Translations under genes and position numbers: made by a program
Shown: piece by piece, positions 11,599-20,155 of the stretch
Position numbering within the stretch: the first letter of the stretch is position 1
Layout: every line of letters starts with the position of its first letter
DNA from: Variovorax sp. 54
GTDB taxonomy: Bacteria > Pseudomonadota > Gammaproteobacteria > Burkholderiales > Burkholderiaceae_C
Length of the DNA stretch: 64,000 nucleotides
Direction of reading: 5' to 3'
Assembly: GCF_002754375.1 (NCBI RefSeq)
Contig: NZ_PEFF01000001.1
Coordinates: forward strand, 4,357,501-4,421,500
The notes under the pieces: generated by a model
The model's input: only the letters and a program-made list of their open reading frames with translations
The model's database searches: none
Told to the model about the DNA's origin: nothing

Positions 11599-12215
11599 TC
11601 CAGCTCGGCCTGCAAGACGTCGTCCTCCAGGCGCGGCGCGCGCGAGAGCACCCAAAGGTACTCACGGTCGGGCGTACCGACCAGCGCCACCTGGTAGTCG
11701 CGGTCGAGCTTCAAAATCCAGTAGTCGCCCCACACCAGCGGCAGCCAGCCCATCCACGCCGGGGCAAAGCGCACCTGCAGCCGCCCCGCGCCGGGCTGGC
11801 CGGCCACGGGCACCACGCGCGCACTGCCGATGGCCTCGTCGAAGTTCCCGTCGGCGCGCACGCAGCGGTTGCGCACCTGCACGCTGCCGTCGGGCTGCGG
11901 CGTGTACTCGGCGCTCACCGGGCCGGCGCACTGTTTCTGGAACCGGTTCGGCAGGCGGGCCTGTTCGTGCCAGAGGCCGGCGTAGCGGTGCAGGTCGACC
12001 GGCGCCACCACCTGCAGCGGCGCGCGCATGAGCGGGGCGCCGTCGGCCGGGCCGGCAGGGCGTACACGGGCTGTGCGTGCGGCGCCCAGCGCGTACCAGG
12101 TGGCCACGCCGCCCACGACGAAGGCGGTGGCCATGGCGCCGATCGCGTGGCTGGTGCGGCGGTCGTCGAAGGGGCGGCCGGTGGTGGGCACGGGGCGTGG
12201 AGGGCGAGGGGTCAT
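11544..12215 (-). CDS. Lipocalin family protein (Blc-like) with N-terminal membrane anchor
   Basis: The start at 12215 is preferred over an upstream in-frame codon at 12335 because CAGGAG lies five bases before it; this gives 223 residues. Residues about 25-45 form a hydrophobic segment (GAMATAFVVGGVATWYALGA), a probable uncleaved anchor or signal rather than the lipobox of classical Blc. The lipocalin signature VDLHRYAGLWHEQARLPN and the closing regions YWILKLDRDYQ and YLWVLSRAPRL are clear. Bacterial lipocalins bind lipids such as lysophospholipids at the envelope; the ligand here is unknown. It converges on, and overlaps, the phosphatase gene. Confidence 0.85.
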   Translation of the reverse strand: MTPRPPRPVPTTGRPFDDRRTSHAIGAMATAFVVGGVATWYALGAARTARVRPAGPADGAPLMRAPLQVVAPVDLHRYAGLWHEQARLPNRFQKQCAGPVSAEYTPQPDGSVQVRNRCVRADGNFDEAIGSARVVPVAGQPGAGRLQVRFAPAWMGWLPLVWGDYWILKLDRDYQVALVGTPDREYLWVLSRAPRLEDDVLQAELDYARSLGFDTDKVVLTGR

Positions 12216-12456
12216 GGGGGCTCCTGAGGGAAGGTCGTTCGGCAGAGATGCCGCGTCAGGTTCAGGGTGCCCTCGGCCGCGGCCGGCTGCCGTCAGCCAG
12301 GGACCACAGCCCCTGTAGGGCAGGGCGGCCGACAACCCTTCGGGCCGCAGGCCGATGGAGCTTCGCGAAAACCCGTGCTACGGTTCGCATGAAAACATCG
12401 CCCGATGCGCAACTGCGTGCAGGACTTGTCACACCCCTCCCCGGATAATTGATTTC

Positions 12457-13413
12457 ATGAACCAACTCGATGCACTCCGCCAGTGGACCACCGTGGTTGC
12501 CGACACCGGCGACTTCAAGCAGCTCAGCATTTCCAAGCCGCAGGACGCGACCACCAATCCGTCGCTGATCCTCAAGGCCGTGCAGAAGGCCGAATACCGG
12601 CCGCTGCTCGACGAGACCGTGAAGGCGCACGCCGGCAAGCCGCTCGACGAGGTCATCGACCGCCTGCTGATGCGCTTCGGCACCGAAATCCTCTCCATCA
12701 TTCCGGGCCGCGTCTCCACCGAAGTCGACGCCCGCCTCTCGTTCGACACCGCTGCCACCGTGGCCCGCGGCGAGCGCATCGTGGCGCTGTACAAGGCCGA
12801 AGGCATCGACACCGAGAAGCGCCTGCTGATCAAGGTCGCCTCCACCTGGGAAGGCATCGAGGCCGCGCGCCTGCTCCAGCAGAAGGGCATCCGCACCAAT
12901 CTCACGCTGCTGTTCTCGTTCGCGCAGGCCGTGGCCTGCGGCGCGGCCGGCGTGCAGCTCATCTCGCCTTTCGTGGGCCGCATCTACGACTGGTACAAGA
13001 AGTCGGCCGGTGCCAAGTGGGACGAAGCGGCCAGCGCGGGCGCCAACGACCCGGGCGTGCAGTCGGTGCGCGAGATCTTCAACTACTACAAGCAGCAGGG
13101 CATCAAGACCGAGGTCATGGGCGCGAGCTTCCGCAATGTGGGGCAGATCCAGGCGCTCGCCGGCTGCGACCTGCTGACCATCAGCCCCGAGCTGCTGGCC
13201 GAACTGGCCGCAAGCAACGCGCCGCTCACGCACGCGCTCGATGCCAAGGCCGCCGCGAGCGGCAACGCAGAGAAGGTGAGCTACGACGAAGCCGGCTTCC
13301 GCTTCGCGCTCAACGAAGACGCCATGGCCACCGAGAAGCTCGCCGAGGGCATCCGCGCCTTCGCGGCCGACGCCGTGAAGCTCGAAAAGCTCATGCAGGA
13401 AAGCGGCAAGTAA
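12457..13413 (+). CDS. tal: Transaldolase
   Basis: The start at 12457 matches the family N-terminus ([18 protein letters not shown]) and gives 318 residues; an open stretch back to 12355 is not conserved. The Schiff-base lysine sits in [11 protein letters not shown], and TTNPSLI and [12 protein letters not shown] are family motifs. It moves a dihydroxyacetone unit between sedoheptulose 7-phosphate and glyceraldehyde 3-phosphate in the non-oxidative pentose-phosphate pathway. pgi starts two bases after its stop, so the two are one transcription unit linked to the sugar-phosphate genes to the left. Confidence 0.97.
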   Translation: MNQLDALRQWTTVVADTGDFKQLSISKPQDATTNPSLILKAVQKAEYRPLLDETVKAHAGKPLDEVIDRLLMRFGTEILSIIPGRVSTEVDARLSFDTAATVARGERIVALYKAEGIDTEKRLLIKVASTWEGIEAARLLQQKGIRTNLTLLFSFAQAVACGAAGVQLISPFVGRIYDWYKKSAGAKWDEAASAGANDPGVQSVREIFNYYKQQGIKTEVMGASFRNVGQIQALAGCDLLTISPELLAELAASNAPLTHALDAKAAASGNAEKVSYDEAGFRFALNEDAMATEKLAEGIRAFAADAVKLEKLMQESGK

Positions 13414-13415
13414 AC

Positions 13416-14969
13416 ATGACCATGACCCTGCGCTGTGACCGCGCGCCGGCCTGGGCGCAACTGCAGTCCAGCTTCGACACGGCCGGTCGCCAGTTCGACC
13501 TTCGCCATGCTTTCGTGGACGACACCGGGCGCTTCGCGCGCTTCAGCCAGGAAGCGCCCCACGTCTTTGCCGACCTGTCGAAGAACCTGATCGACGCGCG
13601 CACCGAGGCGCTGCTGTTCGCGCTGGCGCGCGAATGCGGCCTCGAGGCCCACCGCGACGCCATGTTCGCGGGTGCGCACATCAACAACACCGAAGACCGC
13701 GCCGTGCTGCACACGCTGCTGCGCGCGCCGGCCGATGCGGCCACCGGCCGCCAGACGGCCCCCGAGTTGCGCGAGGTGCACGCCACGCTCGACGCCATGC
13801 TGGCCTACGCCGAGAAGGTGCGCAGCGACCACACGATCACCGACGTGGTCAACATCGGCATCGGCGGCTCCGACCTCGGCCCGCAGATGGCGGTGCTGGC
13901 GCTTGCGGAATTCGTGGCGCCGGGCAAGCGCTTTCACTTCGTCTCGAACGTCGACGGCCACGAGCTGGCGGGCGTGCTGAAGGGCCTGGCGCCCGAGCAC
14001 ACGCTGTTCCTGGTTGCGTCGAAGACCTTCACCACGGCCGAGACGATGGCGAACGCGCGCTCGGCCAAACGCTGGTACGAGCAATCGGGCGGCACCGACA
14101 TCGCTGGCCATTTCGCCGCGCTCACCACCAACGTCGAGGCCGCGAAGGAGTTCGGCATCGCCACCACCTTCGGCTTCTGGGACTGGGTGGGCGGCCGCTA
14201 CTCGCTGTGGTCGGCCATCGGCCTGCCGATCGCGCTGGCCATCGGTGCCGACGGCTTTCGCCGGCTGCTGGCGGGCGCGCATGCAATGGACGAGCACTTC
14301 CGCACCGCGCCGCTCGAGCAGAACCTGCCGGTGCGCCTGGGCCTGCTCGACGTCTGGTACCGCAACTTCCACCGCTTCACGAGCCGCAGCATCGCGCCGT
14401 ACCACAGCGCCTTGAAGCGCGTGCCGGCCTACCTGCAGCAGCTCGAGATGGAGAGCAACGGCAAGCAGGTCGATGCGAGCGGCGCCCCGCTGGCCTTCGG
14501 CACGTCGCCCGTGCTCTGGGGCGAGCCCGGCACCAACGGGCAGCACGCCTACTTCCAGATGCTGCACCAGGGCACCGACGTGATCCCGCTCGAATTCATG
14601 GCGGTGCGCGACGCCTCGCACGATCTCGAAGGCCACCATGCCAAGCTGCTCGCCAACGCGCTCGCACAGGCACAGGCGCTGATGGTCGGCAAGCTCGACG
14701 CAGGCGGCCACAAGAACTTTCCGGGCAACCGGCCGAGCACCTTCTTCGTGTTCGAGAAGCTCACGCCCGAAGCGCTGGGCGCCTTCCTCGCGATGTACGA
14801 GCACCGCGTGTTCACCAGCGGCGCGCTGTGGGGCATCAACAGCTTCGACCAGTGGGGCGTGGAGCTCGGCAAGGTGCTGGCGCGCGACATCGAGCCGCGC
14901 CTCGCCTCGGGCGATGTCTCGGGGCTCGACGCCTCGACGGCCGGGCTGCTGAAGCGGCTGAGCGCCTGA
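13416..14969 (+). CDS. pgi: Glucose-6-phosphate isomerase
   Basis: The ATG at 13416, two bases after the tal stop, gives 517 residues, slightly shorter than E. coli Pgi (about 549) but complete. Phosphosugar-binding and catalytic motifs are intact: IGIGGSDLGPQMAV, VASKTFTTAETMANA, GGRYSLWSAIGLPIAL, ESNGKQVD and GINSFDQWGVELGK. It interconverts glucose 6-phosphate and fructose 6-phosphate in the cytoplasm, connecting fructose made by the polyol operon to zwf and the Entner-Doudoroff pathway. It is cotranscribed with tal. A second ATG two codons downstream could also serve as start. Confidence 0.97.
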   Translation: MTMTLRCDRAPAWAQLQSSFDTAGRQFDLRHAFVDDTGRFARFSQEAPHVFADLSKNLIDARTEALLFALARECGLEAHRDAMFAGAHINNTEDRAVLHTLLRAPADAATGRQTAPELREVHATLDAMLAYAEKVRSDHTITDVVNIGIGGSDLGPQMAVLALAEFVAPGKRFHFVSNVDGHELAGVLKGLAPEHTLFLVASKTFTTAETMANARSAKRWYEQSGGTDIAGHFAALTTNVEAAKEFGIATTFGFWDWVGGRYSLWSAIGLPIALAIGADGFRRLLAGAHAMDEHFRTAPLEQNLPVRLGLLDVWYRNFHRFTSRSIAPYHSALKRVPAYLQQLEMESNGKQVDASGAPLAFGTSPVLWGEPGTNGQHAYFQMLHQGTDVIPLEFMAVRDASHDLEGHHAKLLANALAQAQALMVGKLDAGGHKNFPGNRPSTFFVFEKLTPEALGAFLAMYEHRVFTSGALWGINSFDQWGVELGKVLARDIEPRLASGDVSGLDASTAGLLKRLSA

Positions 14970-15069
14970 CGGCACACGTCACTGCAACCCCTGCAAGCCT
15001 TGGCCAAACGCTCTAATCACTAGGCCGTTAGGCCATTGGTTTGCAGCGTGGTGGCCGGTTTGGCCGAGT

Positions 15070-15097
15070 TTGTCGTTGCACAGTGCGCCGATATGAT
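15070..15097 (+). promoter_or_regulatory. Candidate sigma-70 promoter of the DUF805 gene
   Basis: TTGTCG and TATGAT are separated by 16 bases. The predicted transcript would begin at or next to a perfect 12-base palindrome GGGAAATTTCCC (15105-15116), which could be an operator or leader hairpin. Confidence 0.45.
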
Positions 15098-15142
15098 GGC
15101 CCCGGGGAAATTTCCCTGGGATTCATCAAGAGGAGCGAGTCA

Positions 15143-15475
15143 ATGGACTTTCAAACAGCGGTCAAGACGTGCATCGCCAAGTACACCGACTTCAGCGGTC
15201 GTGCGTCGCGTTCGGAATTCTGGTGGTTTTTTCTGGCCCAGTTCGGGGTGCTCATCATCACGGGCCTGATCCATCAATACGTGTACGTCATCGCAGCGCT
15301 GGGCCTGCTTCTGCCCGCACTCGCCGTAGGCGCGCGCCGCCTGCACGACATCGGCAAGAGCGGCTGGTTTCTGCTGCTGTCGATCATCCCGCTGATCAAT
15401 CTCGTGCTGATCTACTTCTTCGTTCAGCCGTCGCAGCCGGAGAGCAACGCTTACGGCGAACCACCGAGCGCCTGA
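15143..15475 (+). CDS. DUF805 family inner-membrane protein
   Basis: The start at 15143 is chosen for the AGAGGAG ribosome site about 10 bases upstream and the conserved family N-terminus (DFQTAVKTCIAKYTDFSGRA); this gives 110 residues. DUF805 hallmarks are the FSGRASRSEFWWFFL region, two or three hydrophobic segments and the ARRLHDIGKSGWFLL motif. The family is a small inner-membrane protein of unknown function, often associated with stress or phage-related genes. It is monocistronic here, with its own promoter and a strong terminator after it. Confidence 0.88.
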   Translation: MDFQTAVKTCIAKYTDFSGRASRSEFWWFFLAQFGVLIITGLIHQYVYVIAALGLLLPALAVGARRLHDIGKSGWFLLLSIIPLINLVLIYFFVQPSQPESNAYGEPPSA

Positions 15476-15485
15476 TCCTTCTGCC

Positions 15486-15513
15486 AAGGGCCGCACATGC
15501 GGCCCTTTTCTTT
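15486..15513. terminator. Bidirectional intrinsic terminator between DUF805 gene and pdxA-like gene
   Basis: AAGGGCCGC / GCGGCCCTT stem with a tetraloop, followed by TTCTTTT on the plus strand and an A-rich start for the minus strand. It serves the two convergent genes. Confidence 0.8.
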
Positions 15514-15528
15514 TGCGGCGCCAGCAGC

Positions 15529-16602
15529 TCAGGCCACCGCCGCTTCGACGGACGCGGGTGCAGCAGGCGCACCGCTTGCCATCCGCACGCACAGGTCGAA
15601 GGCTTGCTGCAGCCCTTCGATCTGCGCCATGCCCTTGCCGGCAATGTCGAAGGCGCTGCCGCTCGCCGACGTGGCCACCGGCACCGGCAGGCCGCCGTGC
15701 AAGGTCACGCCTTGTTCGAAGCCCATGAGCTTCATCGCGATCTGGCCCTGGTCGTGGTACATCGAGACCACCGCATCGACATCGCCGCGCCGTGCGCCGA
15801 TGAACACGGTGTCGGGTGAGAACGGGCCGCGCGCGTCGTAGCCTTCGGCGCGCAGCTGTTCGATGGCGGGCGCGATGATCTCGATCTCTTCCATGCCGAT
15901 CGAGCCGCCGTCGCCCGCGTGCGGATTGAGCCCGGTCACGGCGATGCGCGGCTGGGCCACGCCCGCGCGACGCAGTGCCGACGCGATGATCTTCACGGCG
16001 TCGCTCACGCCTTCCACGGTGATGTGCCGCGCCACGTCCTTCAGCGGAATGTGCGAGGTCACGCGCGAGGTCCACAGCGATCCGGTGAGGTTGAACTCGC
16101 AGACGAAGCTGGTCACGGCGAAGCGCTCCTGCATGTAGCGCAACTCGTCCTCGTGCGTCAGGCCTCCGAGCCGCAGCGAATGCTTGTTGAGGGGCGCGAA
16201 AAGGATCGCATCGGCCTGGCCGCGTCGCACGGCTACGGTCGCGTCTTCGAGCGCCTGGAACGAGGCACGGCCCGAGCGTTCGTTCGACTCGCCGAGCACG
16301 GGCTCCTCGCCCGCCATCCAGTCGCGCCTGAGGAGGCTCAGCCGGCCGTCCTCGAAGCGCAGGTCGTCGAGGGCGTTCACCTGCAGCGGGGCGAGCTTCA
16401 TGCCTGCCACGCGTTCTCCCTGCGCGAGCACAACGGGGTCGGCGATCAGCAGCACGCGCGCGGCGTCGAGGTTGCGCTGGCGCGCGAGCAGCTTCACGGC
16501 CATCTCGGGGCCGACGCCGCTGGGGTCGCCGAGCAGCACGGCGATGCGGGGTTTGGCGGAGGTCACGCTCGGGGTTGTCGATGGGGTTGGCATGGTCGGC
16601 AA
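15529..16602 (-). CDS. PdxA-family 4-phosphate dehydrogenase (PdxA or PdxA2 type)
   Basis: This 357-residue protein has PdxA motifs: LLGDPSGVGPEMAVKLL near the N-terminus, APLNKHSLRLGG with a metal-ligand His, GLNPHAGDGGSIGMEE and VSMYHDQGQIAMKL. PdxA oxidises 4-phosphohydroxy-L-threonine for pyridoxal phosphate synthesis. PdxA2 paralogues act on four-carbon sugar-acid phosphates (threonate, erythronate) in catabolism. Location 34 bases behind a Bug-type carboxylate binding protein and beside a LysR regulator, away from ksgA or pdxJ, favours the catabolic PdxA2 reading, but no DUF1537 kinase is present to confirm it. The first 18 residues are low-complexity and probably not all translated. 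Confidence 0.85.
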   Translation of the reverse strand: MPTMPTPSTTPSVTSAKPRIAVLLGDPSGVGPEMAVKLLARQRNLDAARVLLIADPVVLAQGERVAGMKLAPLQVNALDDLRFEDGRLSLLRRDWMAGEEPVLGESNERSGRASFQALEDATVAVRRGQADAILFAPLNKHSLRLGGLTHEDELRYMQERFAVTSFVCEFNLTGSLWTSRVTSHIPLKDVARHITVEGVSDAVKIIASALRRAGVAQPRIAVTGLNPHAGDGGSIGMEEIEIIAPAIEQLRAEGYDARGPFSPDTVFIGARRGDVDAVVSMYHDQGQIAMKLMGFEQGVTLHGGLPVPVATSASGSAFDIAGKGMAQIEGLQQAFDLCVRMASGAPAAPASVEAAVA

Positions 16603-16636
16603 TGGATGTGGGGAAAAGAGAAGGGAAGGGTCGGCC

Positions 16637-17617
16637 TCACTCGGCCTTGATGCGCGCCGCGCGCACGAGCTGGCCGTAGTGGTCGAACTCCTGCTTGTTC
16701 ATCGCCGCGAAGGGCTCGCCGGTCAGCGTGCCGGGCTCGCCGCCGAGTGCCTTGATGCGCGACTGCACGTCCGCCAGGTTCATCGTGCGCGTGAGTTCGG
16801 CGCTCAGCCGCTCGACGGCGGCGCGCGGCGTGCCGGCCGTCACGTACAGGCCGTACCAGGTGGACACGTCGGCGCCCTTGATGCCTTGCTCGGCGAGCGT
16901 GGGCACGTCGGGCAGCTCGGGCGAGCGCTGCGGCGCGCTCACGGCCAGCGCGCGGAACTTGCCTGCGCGGATCTGGCCCATGGCCGAGGAGGTGCTGTCG
17001 AACATCATCTCGACCTCGCCCGAGATGATGTCGATGTGGGCCTGCGAACTGCCCTTGTAGGGCACGTGGATCGAGCGCATGCCCGTGGCCAGGTTGAAGG
17101 CCTCGCCGCCCACGTGCTGCGTGCTGCCGATGCCCGACGACGCGTACTTGAAGCCGCCCGGCTTGGCCGCCATGGCCGCGAGCAGGTCCTTCACCGACCG
17201 GTAGGGCGAGTTGGCCGACACCACCAGCACGTTGGGCATCACGGCCACGAGGCCGATGGGTTGCAGGTCTTTCAGCGGGTCGTACTTGAGCTTGAGGATG
17301 TGCGGGGCCACGGCCTGCGCCGTGTTGGTGGCCAGCAGCAGCGTGGCGCCGTCGGCCGGCGCGCGGGCCGTGAGTTCGCCGGCGATGGTGTTCGAGGCGC
17401 CGGGACGGTTCTCCACCGTCACGGGCTGCTTGAGCACGGGCGCGAACTTGTCGGCCAGCACGCGCGCGAGGATGTCGGTGCCGCCGCCGGGTGAGGCGCC
17501 GACCAGGATGCGCAGCGGCTTGTCGGGGTAGGCCGGCTGCGCACCCGCGCTCAGGCAGGCCGCCAGCGCCAGCAGCGCTGCCACGCCGGCATGGCGCGCC
17601 AGGGGAAAGGGATTCAT
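16637..17617 (-). CDS. Bug/TctC-type periplasmic binding protein
   Basis: The ATG at 17617 begins a clear signal peptide (NPFPLARHAGVAALLALAAC, cleaved near SAGAQP) and gives 326 residues; the frame remains open far upstream only as a shadow. Family features are PDKPLRILVGASPGGGTD, ENRPGASNTIAGE, SSGIGSTQHVGGEAF and PYKGSSQAHIDIISGEVEMMF. Bug proteins bind small carboxylates in the periplasm and either feed TctAB permeases or act as orphan sensors; no tctAB genes are seen here, so it is an orphan. It precedes a PdxA-family gene on the same strand and diverges from a LysR regulator, suggesting sugar-acid sensing or uptake. Confidence 0.92.
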   Translation of the reverse strand: MNPFPLARHAGVAALLALAACLSAGAQPAYPDKPLRILVGASPGGGTDILARVLADKFAPVLKQPVTVENRPGASNTIAGELTARAPADGATLLLATNTAQAVAPHILKLKYDPLKDLQPIGLVAVMPNVLVVSANSPYRSVKDLLAAMAAKPGGFKYASSGIGSTQHVGGEAFNLATGMRSIHVPYKGSSQAHIDIISGEVEMMFDSTSSAMGQIRAGKFRALAVSAPQRSPELPDVPTLAEQGIKGADVSTWYGLYVTAGTPRAAVERLSAELTRTMNLADVQSRIKALGGEPGTLTGEPFAAMNKQEFDHYGQLVRAARIKAE

Positions 17618-17653
17618 CGCGTCGTCTCCTGCTTGTTGTGGCCCCGAGCCTAC

Positions 17654-17696
17654 GGAGCTTCGGGCGCGCGATCCAATCGAAAAAGGCCGAAGCTCC
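17654..17696. promoter_or_regulatory. Candidate LysR operator: 10-bp perfect inverted repeat in the divergent promoter
   Basis: GGAGCTTCGG (17654-17663) and CCGAAGCTCC (17687-17696) are exact reverse complements separated by 23 bases. They sit between the divergent Bug protein and LysR genes, just upstream of the LysR start, where autoregulated LysR activators normally bind. Confidence 0.6.
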
Positions 17697-17710
17697 ATAT
17701 ACTTTTGTGC

Positions 17711-18646
17711 ATGAATACAGGCCTCGCCGACGCTTCGCTGATGCTCCACGTCCGGCCGCGCCAGCTGCTGTTGCTGGCCCGGCTCGACGCGCACCGCCAC
17801 CTCGGCCGCGCGGCCGAGGCCATGAACATCAGCCAGCCCGCGGCCACCAAGCTGCTGCAGCAGCTGGAGGAGTCGCTGGGCGAACAGCTCTTCGAACGCT
17901 CGGCGCGCGGCATGGCGCCCACGCCCTACGGCGAGATCCTCATCCGCTACGCCCGCCGCGTGCTCAGCGACTTCGGCACCGCCCGCGAGGAAATGCTCGC
18001 GCTGCGCTCGGGCCTGAGCGGGGCGCTGCGCGTGGGCAGCGTGCCGGGCGCCGTGCCCGAGCTGCTGGCGCCGGCGCTGGTCGCGTACCACCTGCGCCAT
18101 CCGCAGGTGGCCGTGTCGGTGGTGGTCGAGACCAGCGACGTGATGCAGGCGCAGCTGGAGCAGGGCGACGTCGACCTCGTGCTGGGCCGCCTCACCGACG
18201 GCCACGATGAGGCCAAGTACGCGAGCGTGCCGCTGCTGGGCGAGTCGCAGGTGGTCGTGGTGCGCGCGGCGCACCCGGTGTTCGAGCGCGCGGCCACGGT
18301 CACGCTGGCCGAGATGGCGACCTGGTCGTGGGTGCTGCAGCCGCCGGGCTCGCCGCAGCGCGGGCGCTTCGAGGCCGCGATGCGCGAGGCGGGCATCCAG
18401 GCGCGGCTGGACATCATCGAAACGGCATCGCCCATCGCCATCACGGCCCTGCTGGAGAACTCCGACATGGCGGCCGTCATGCCGGCCTCGCAGGCCAACC
18501 ATTACGGCCGGCTGGGCGTTCTGCGCACGGTGCCGGTCGAGCTGCCCGTGCGCGTGCCGCCGATCTGCCTGATCACCCGCGAAGACCGCGCGCTGTCGCC
18601 GGCGGCCGCGCAGTTCCGGCGCCAGCTGCTGGGTGGGCAGGCCTGA
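17711..18646 (+). CDS. LysR-family transcriptional regulator
   Basis: The start at 17711 puts the helix-turn-helix near the N-terminus, as in the family, and gives 311 residues; the open frame back to 17591 crosses the promoter. The DNA-binding motif is HLGRAAEAMNISQPAATKLL, followed by LEESLGEQLFERSARGM. The rest is a substrate-binding-type sensor (GALRVGSVPGAVPELL...). It is transcribed away from the Bug/PdxA pair, the usual arrangement for a LysR activator and its target. The perfect inverted repeat between them is its probable operator. The inducer is probably the ligand or product of the neighbouring genes, which is inference. Confidence 0.92.
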   Translation: MNTGLADASLMLHVRPRQLLLLARLDAHRHLGRAAEAMNISQPAATKLLQQLEESLGEQLFERSARGMAPTPYGEILIRYARRVLSDFGTAREEMLALRSGLSGALRVGSVPGAVPELLAPALVAYHLRHPQVAVSVVVETSDVMQAQLEQGDVDLVLGRLTDGHDEAKYASVPLLGESQVVVVRAAHPVFERAATVTLAEMATWSWVLQPPGSPQRGRFEAAMREAGIQARLDIIETASPIAITALLENSDMAAVMPASQANHYGRLGVLRTVPVELPVRVPPICLITREDRALSPAAAQFRRQLLGGQA

Positions 18647-18692
18647 TCGTGAGAACTTCAGACCGAAGGTTTTCCATGCTGTATTGCGTTGA

Positions 18693-18708
18693 CTAGGGAA
18701 TTCACTAG
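18693..18708. promoter_or_regulatory. Near-palindrome CTAG-GAATTC-CTAG upstream of the polyol operon
   Basis: CTAGGGAATTCACTAG is palindromic except for one base pair. It lies about 120 bases before the first polyol gene and next to a TTGACT element (18689-18694). CTAG is rare in such genomes. It is a candidate operator, regulator unknown. Confidence 0.4.
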
Positions 18709-18829
18709 ATAACTGGTGCAAGAGCGTACAGGTAGCGGCGGTCGAAGTACCAAAGCTGCAAGCGCGTTTCTCCAGAATCCGGGCACGGCGACCACGATCT
18801 CGGGGCGTCGCTCACCTCTAGGAGACAAC

Positions 18830-20143
18830 ATGAAGCGTTTTCTGAAAGCGGGCCTCGTCCTCGCACTTGCCGGCGCGGGCCTCGCGTCCCAGGCAGCCCC
18901 CACCGAACTCGTGATCGCCACCGTCAACAACGGCCACATGATCGAGATGCAGAAGCTCACGCCCTTCTTCGAAAAGGCGAACCCCGACATCAAGCTCAAG
19001 TGGGTCACGCTCGAAGAAGGCACGCTGCGCCAGCGCGTGACCACTGACATCGCCACCAAGGGCGGCCAGTTCGACGTGATGACCATCGGCCTGTACGAAG
19101 CGCCGATCTGGTCGAAGAAGGGCTGGCTGCAGCCCATCGCCACCGATGCCGCCTACGACGCCGACGACCTGCTGCCCGCCATTCGCGCCGGCCTGTCGCA
19201 CGAAGGCAAGCTCTACGCCGCCCCGTTCTACGGCGAGAGCTCGATGCTCATGTACCGCAAGGACCTGGCCGACAAGGTCGGCTTCAAGATGCCCGAGCAG
19301 CCCACCTGGGTGCAGGTGAAGGAACTGGCCGGCAAGATCCATGACCCCAAGGGCGGCCTGTACGGCATGTGCCTGCGCGGCAAGCCGGGCTGGGGCGACA
19401 ACATGGCCTTCCTGACCACGCTGGTCAACACCAACGGCGGCCAGTGGTTCGACATGCAGTGGAAGCCGCAGATCGACACCAAGCCCTGGAAGGACGCGAT
19501 CAACTTCTACGTCGACCTCATGAAGGCCTACGGCCCGCCGGGCGCCTCGGCCAACAGCTTCAACGAGAACCTGGCGCTCTTCAACGAAGGCAAGTGCGGC
19601 ATGTGGGTCGACGCGACCATCGCGGCCTCGTTCATCAGCGATCCCAAGCAGTCGAAGGTGGCCGACAAGGTGGCCTTCGCACAGGCACCCGTCGCCGTGA
19701 CGCCCAAGGGCGCGAACTGGCTGTGGACCTGGAACCTCGCCATTCCGGCCAGCTCGACCAAGGGCGCCGCCGCACAGACCTTCGTGAAGTGGGCGACCTC
19801 CAAGGAGTACGTCAACCTCGTCGCCAAGGAGCACGGCTGGGGCACGGTGCCCACCGGCACGCGCAAGTCGACCTACGCGAACCCCGAGTTCCAGAAGGTC
19901 GCCAAGTTCGCCGCCGCCGAGAAGAAGGCCATCGACAGCGCCAACCTCAGCGACAGCACCTTGCCCAAGTCGCCGTACGTCGGCGTGCAGTACGCGGCCA
20001 TTCCCGAGTTCCAGGCCATCGGCGTGGCGGTGGGCCAGCAGATGAGCGCGGCGCTGTCGGGCAAGGTCACGGTCGACCAGGCGTTGAAGACCTCGCAGCT
20101 TGCTGCCGAACGCGAAATGAAGAAGGCCGGCTACTACAAGTAA
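18830..20143 (+). CDS. Polyol ABC transporter binding protein (MtlE/SmoE type)
   Basis: The ATG at 18830 follows CTAGGAG by six bases and begins a signal peptide (KRFLKAGLVLALAGAGLASQ, cleaved around QAAP); this gives 437 residues. It is an extracellular solute-binding family 1 protein of the sorbitol/mannitol branch (VIATVNNGHMIEMQKL, GGQFDVMTIGLYEAP, YAAPFYGESSMLMYRKD). In the periplasm it would capture mannitol, glucitol or arabitol and deliver them to the two permeases encoded next. It is the first gene of a roughly 10-kb operon. A REP-like structure directly follows its stop and could stabilise its message relative to the membrane genes. Confidence 0.93.
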   Translation: MKRFLKAGLVLALAGAGLASQAAPTELVIATVNNGHMIEMQKLTPFFEKANPDIKLKWVTLEEGTLRQRVTTDIATKGGQFDVMTIGLYEAPIWSKKGWLQPIATDAAYDADDLLPAIRAGLSHEGKLYAAPFYGESSMLMYRKDLADKVGFKMPEQPTWVQVKELAGKIHDPKGGLYGMCLRGKPGWGDNMAFLTTLVNTNGGQWFDMQWKPQIDTKPWKDAINFYVDLMKAYGPPGASANSFNENLALFNEGKCGMWVDATIAASFISDPKQSKVADKVAFAQAPVAVTPKGANWLWTWNLAIPASSTKGAAAQTFVKWATSKEYVNLVAKEHGWGTVPTGTRKSTYANPEFQKVAKFAAAEKKAIDSANLSDSTLPKSPYVGVQYAAIPEFQAIGVAVGQQMSAALSGKVTVDQALKTSQLAAEREMKKAGYYK

Positions 20144-20155
20144 GCCGCGCTTCTT

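Noticed and set aside
12225-12320. TPP-riboswitch-like text (GAACCTGA, ACCCTG, CCCT) upstream of the lipocalin gene on the minus strand
   Set aside because: The essential CTGAGA and TAAT segments are missing or changed, and a lipocalin is not a thiamine gene.
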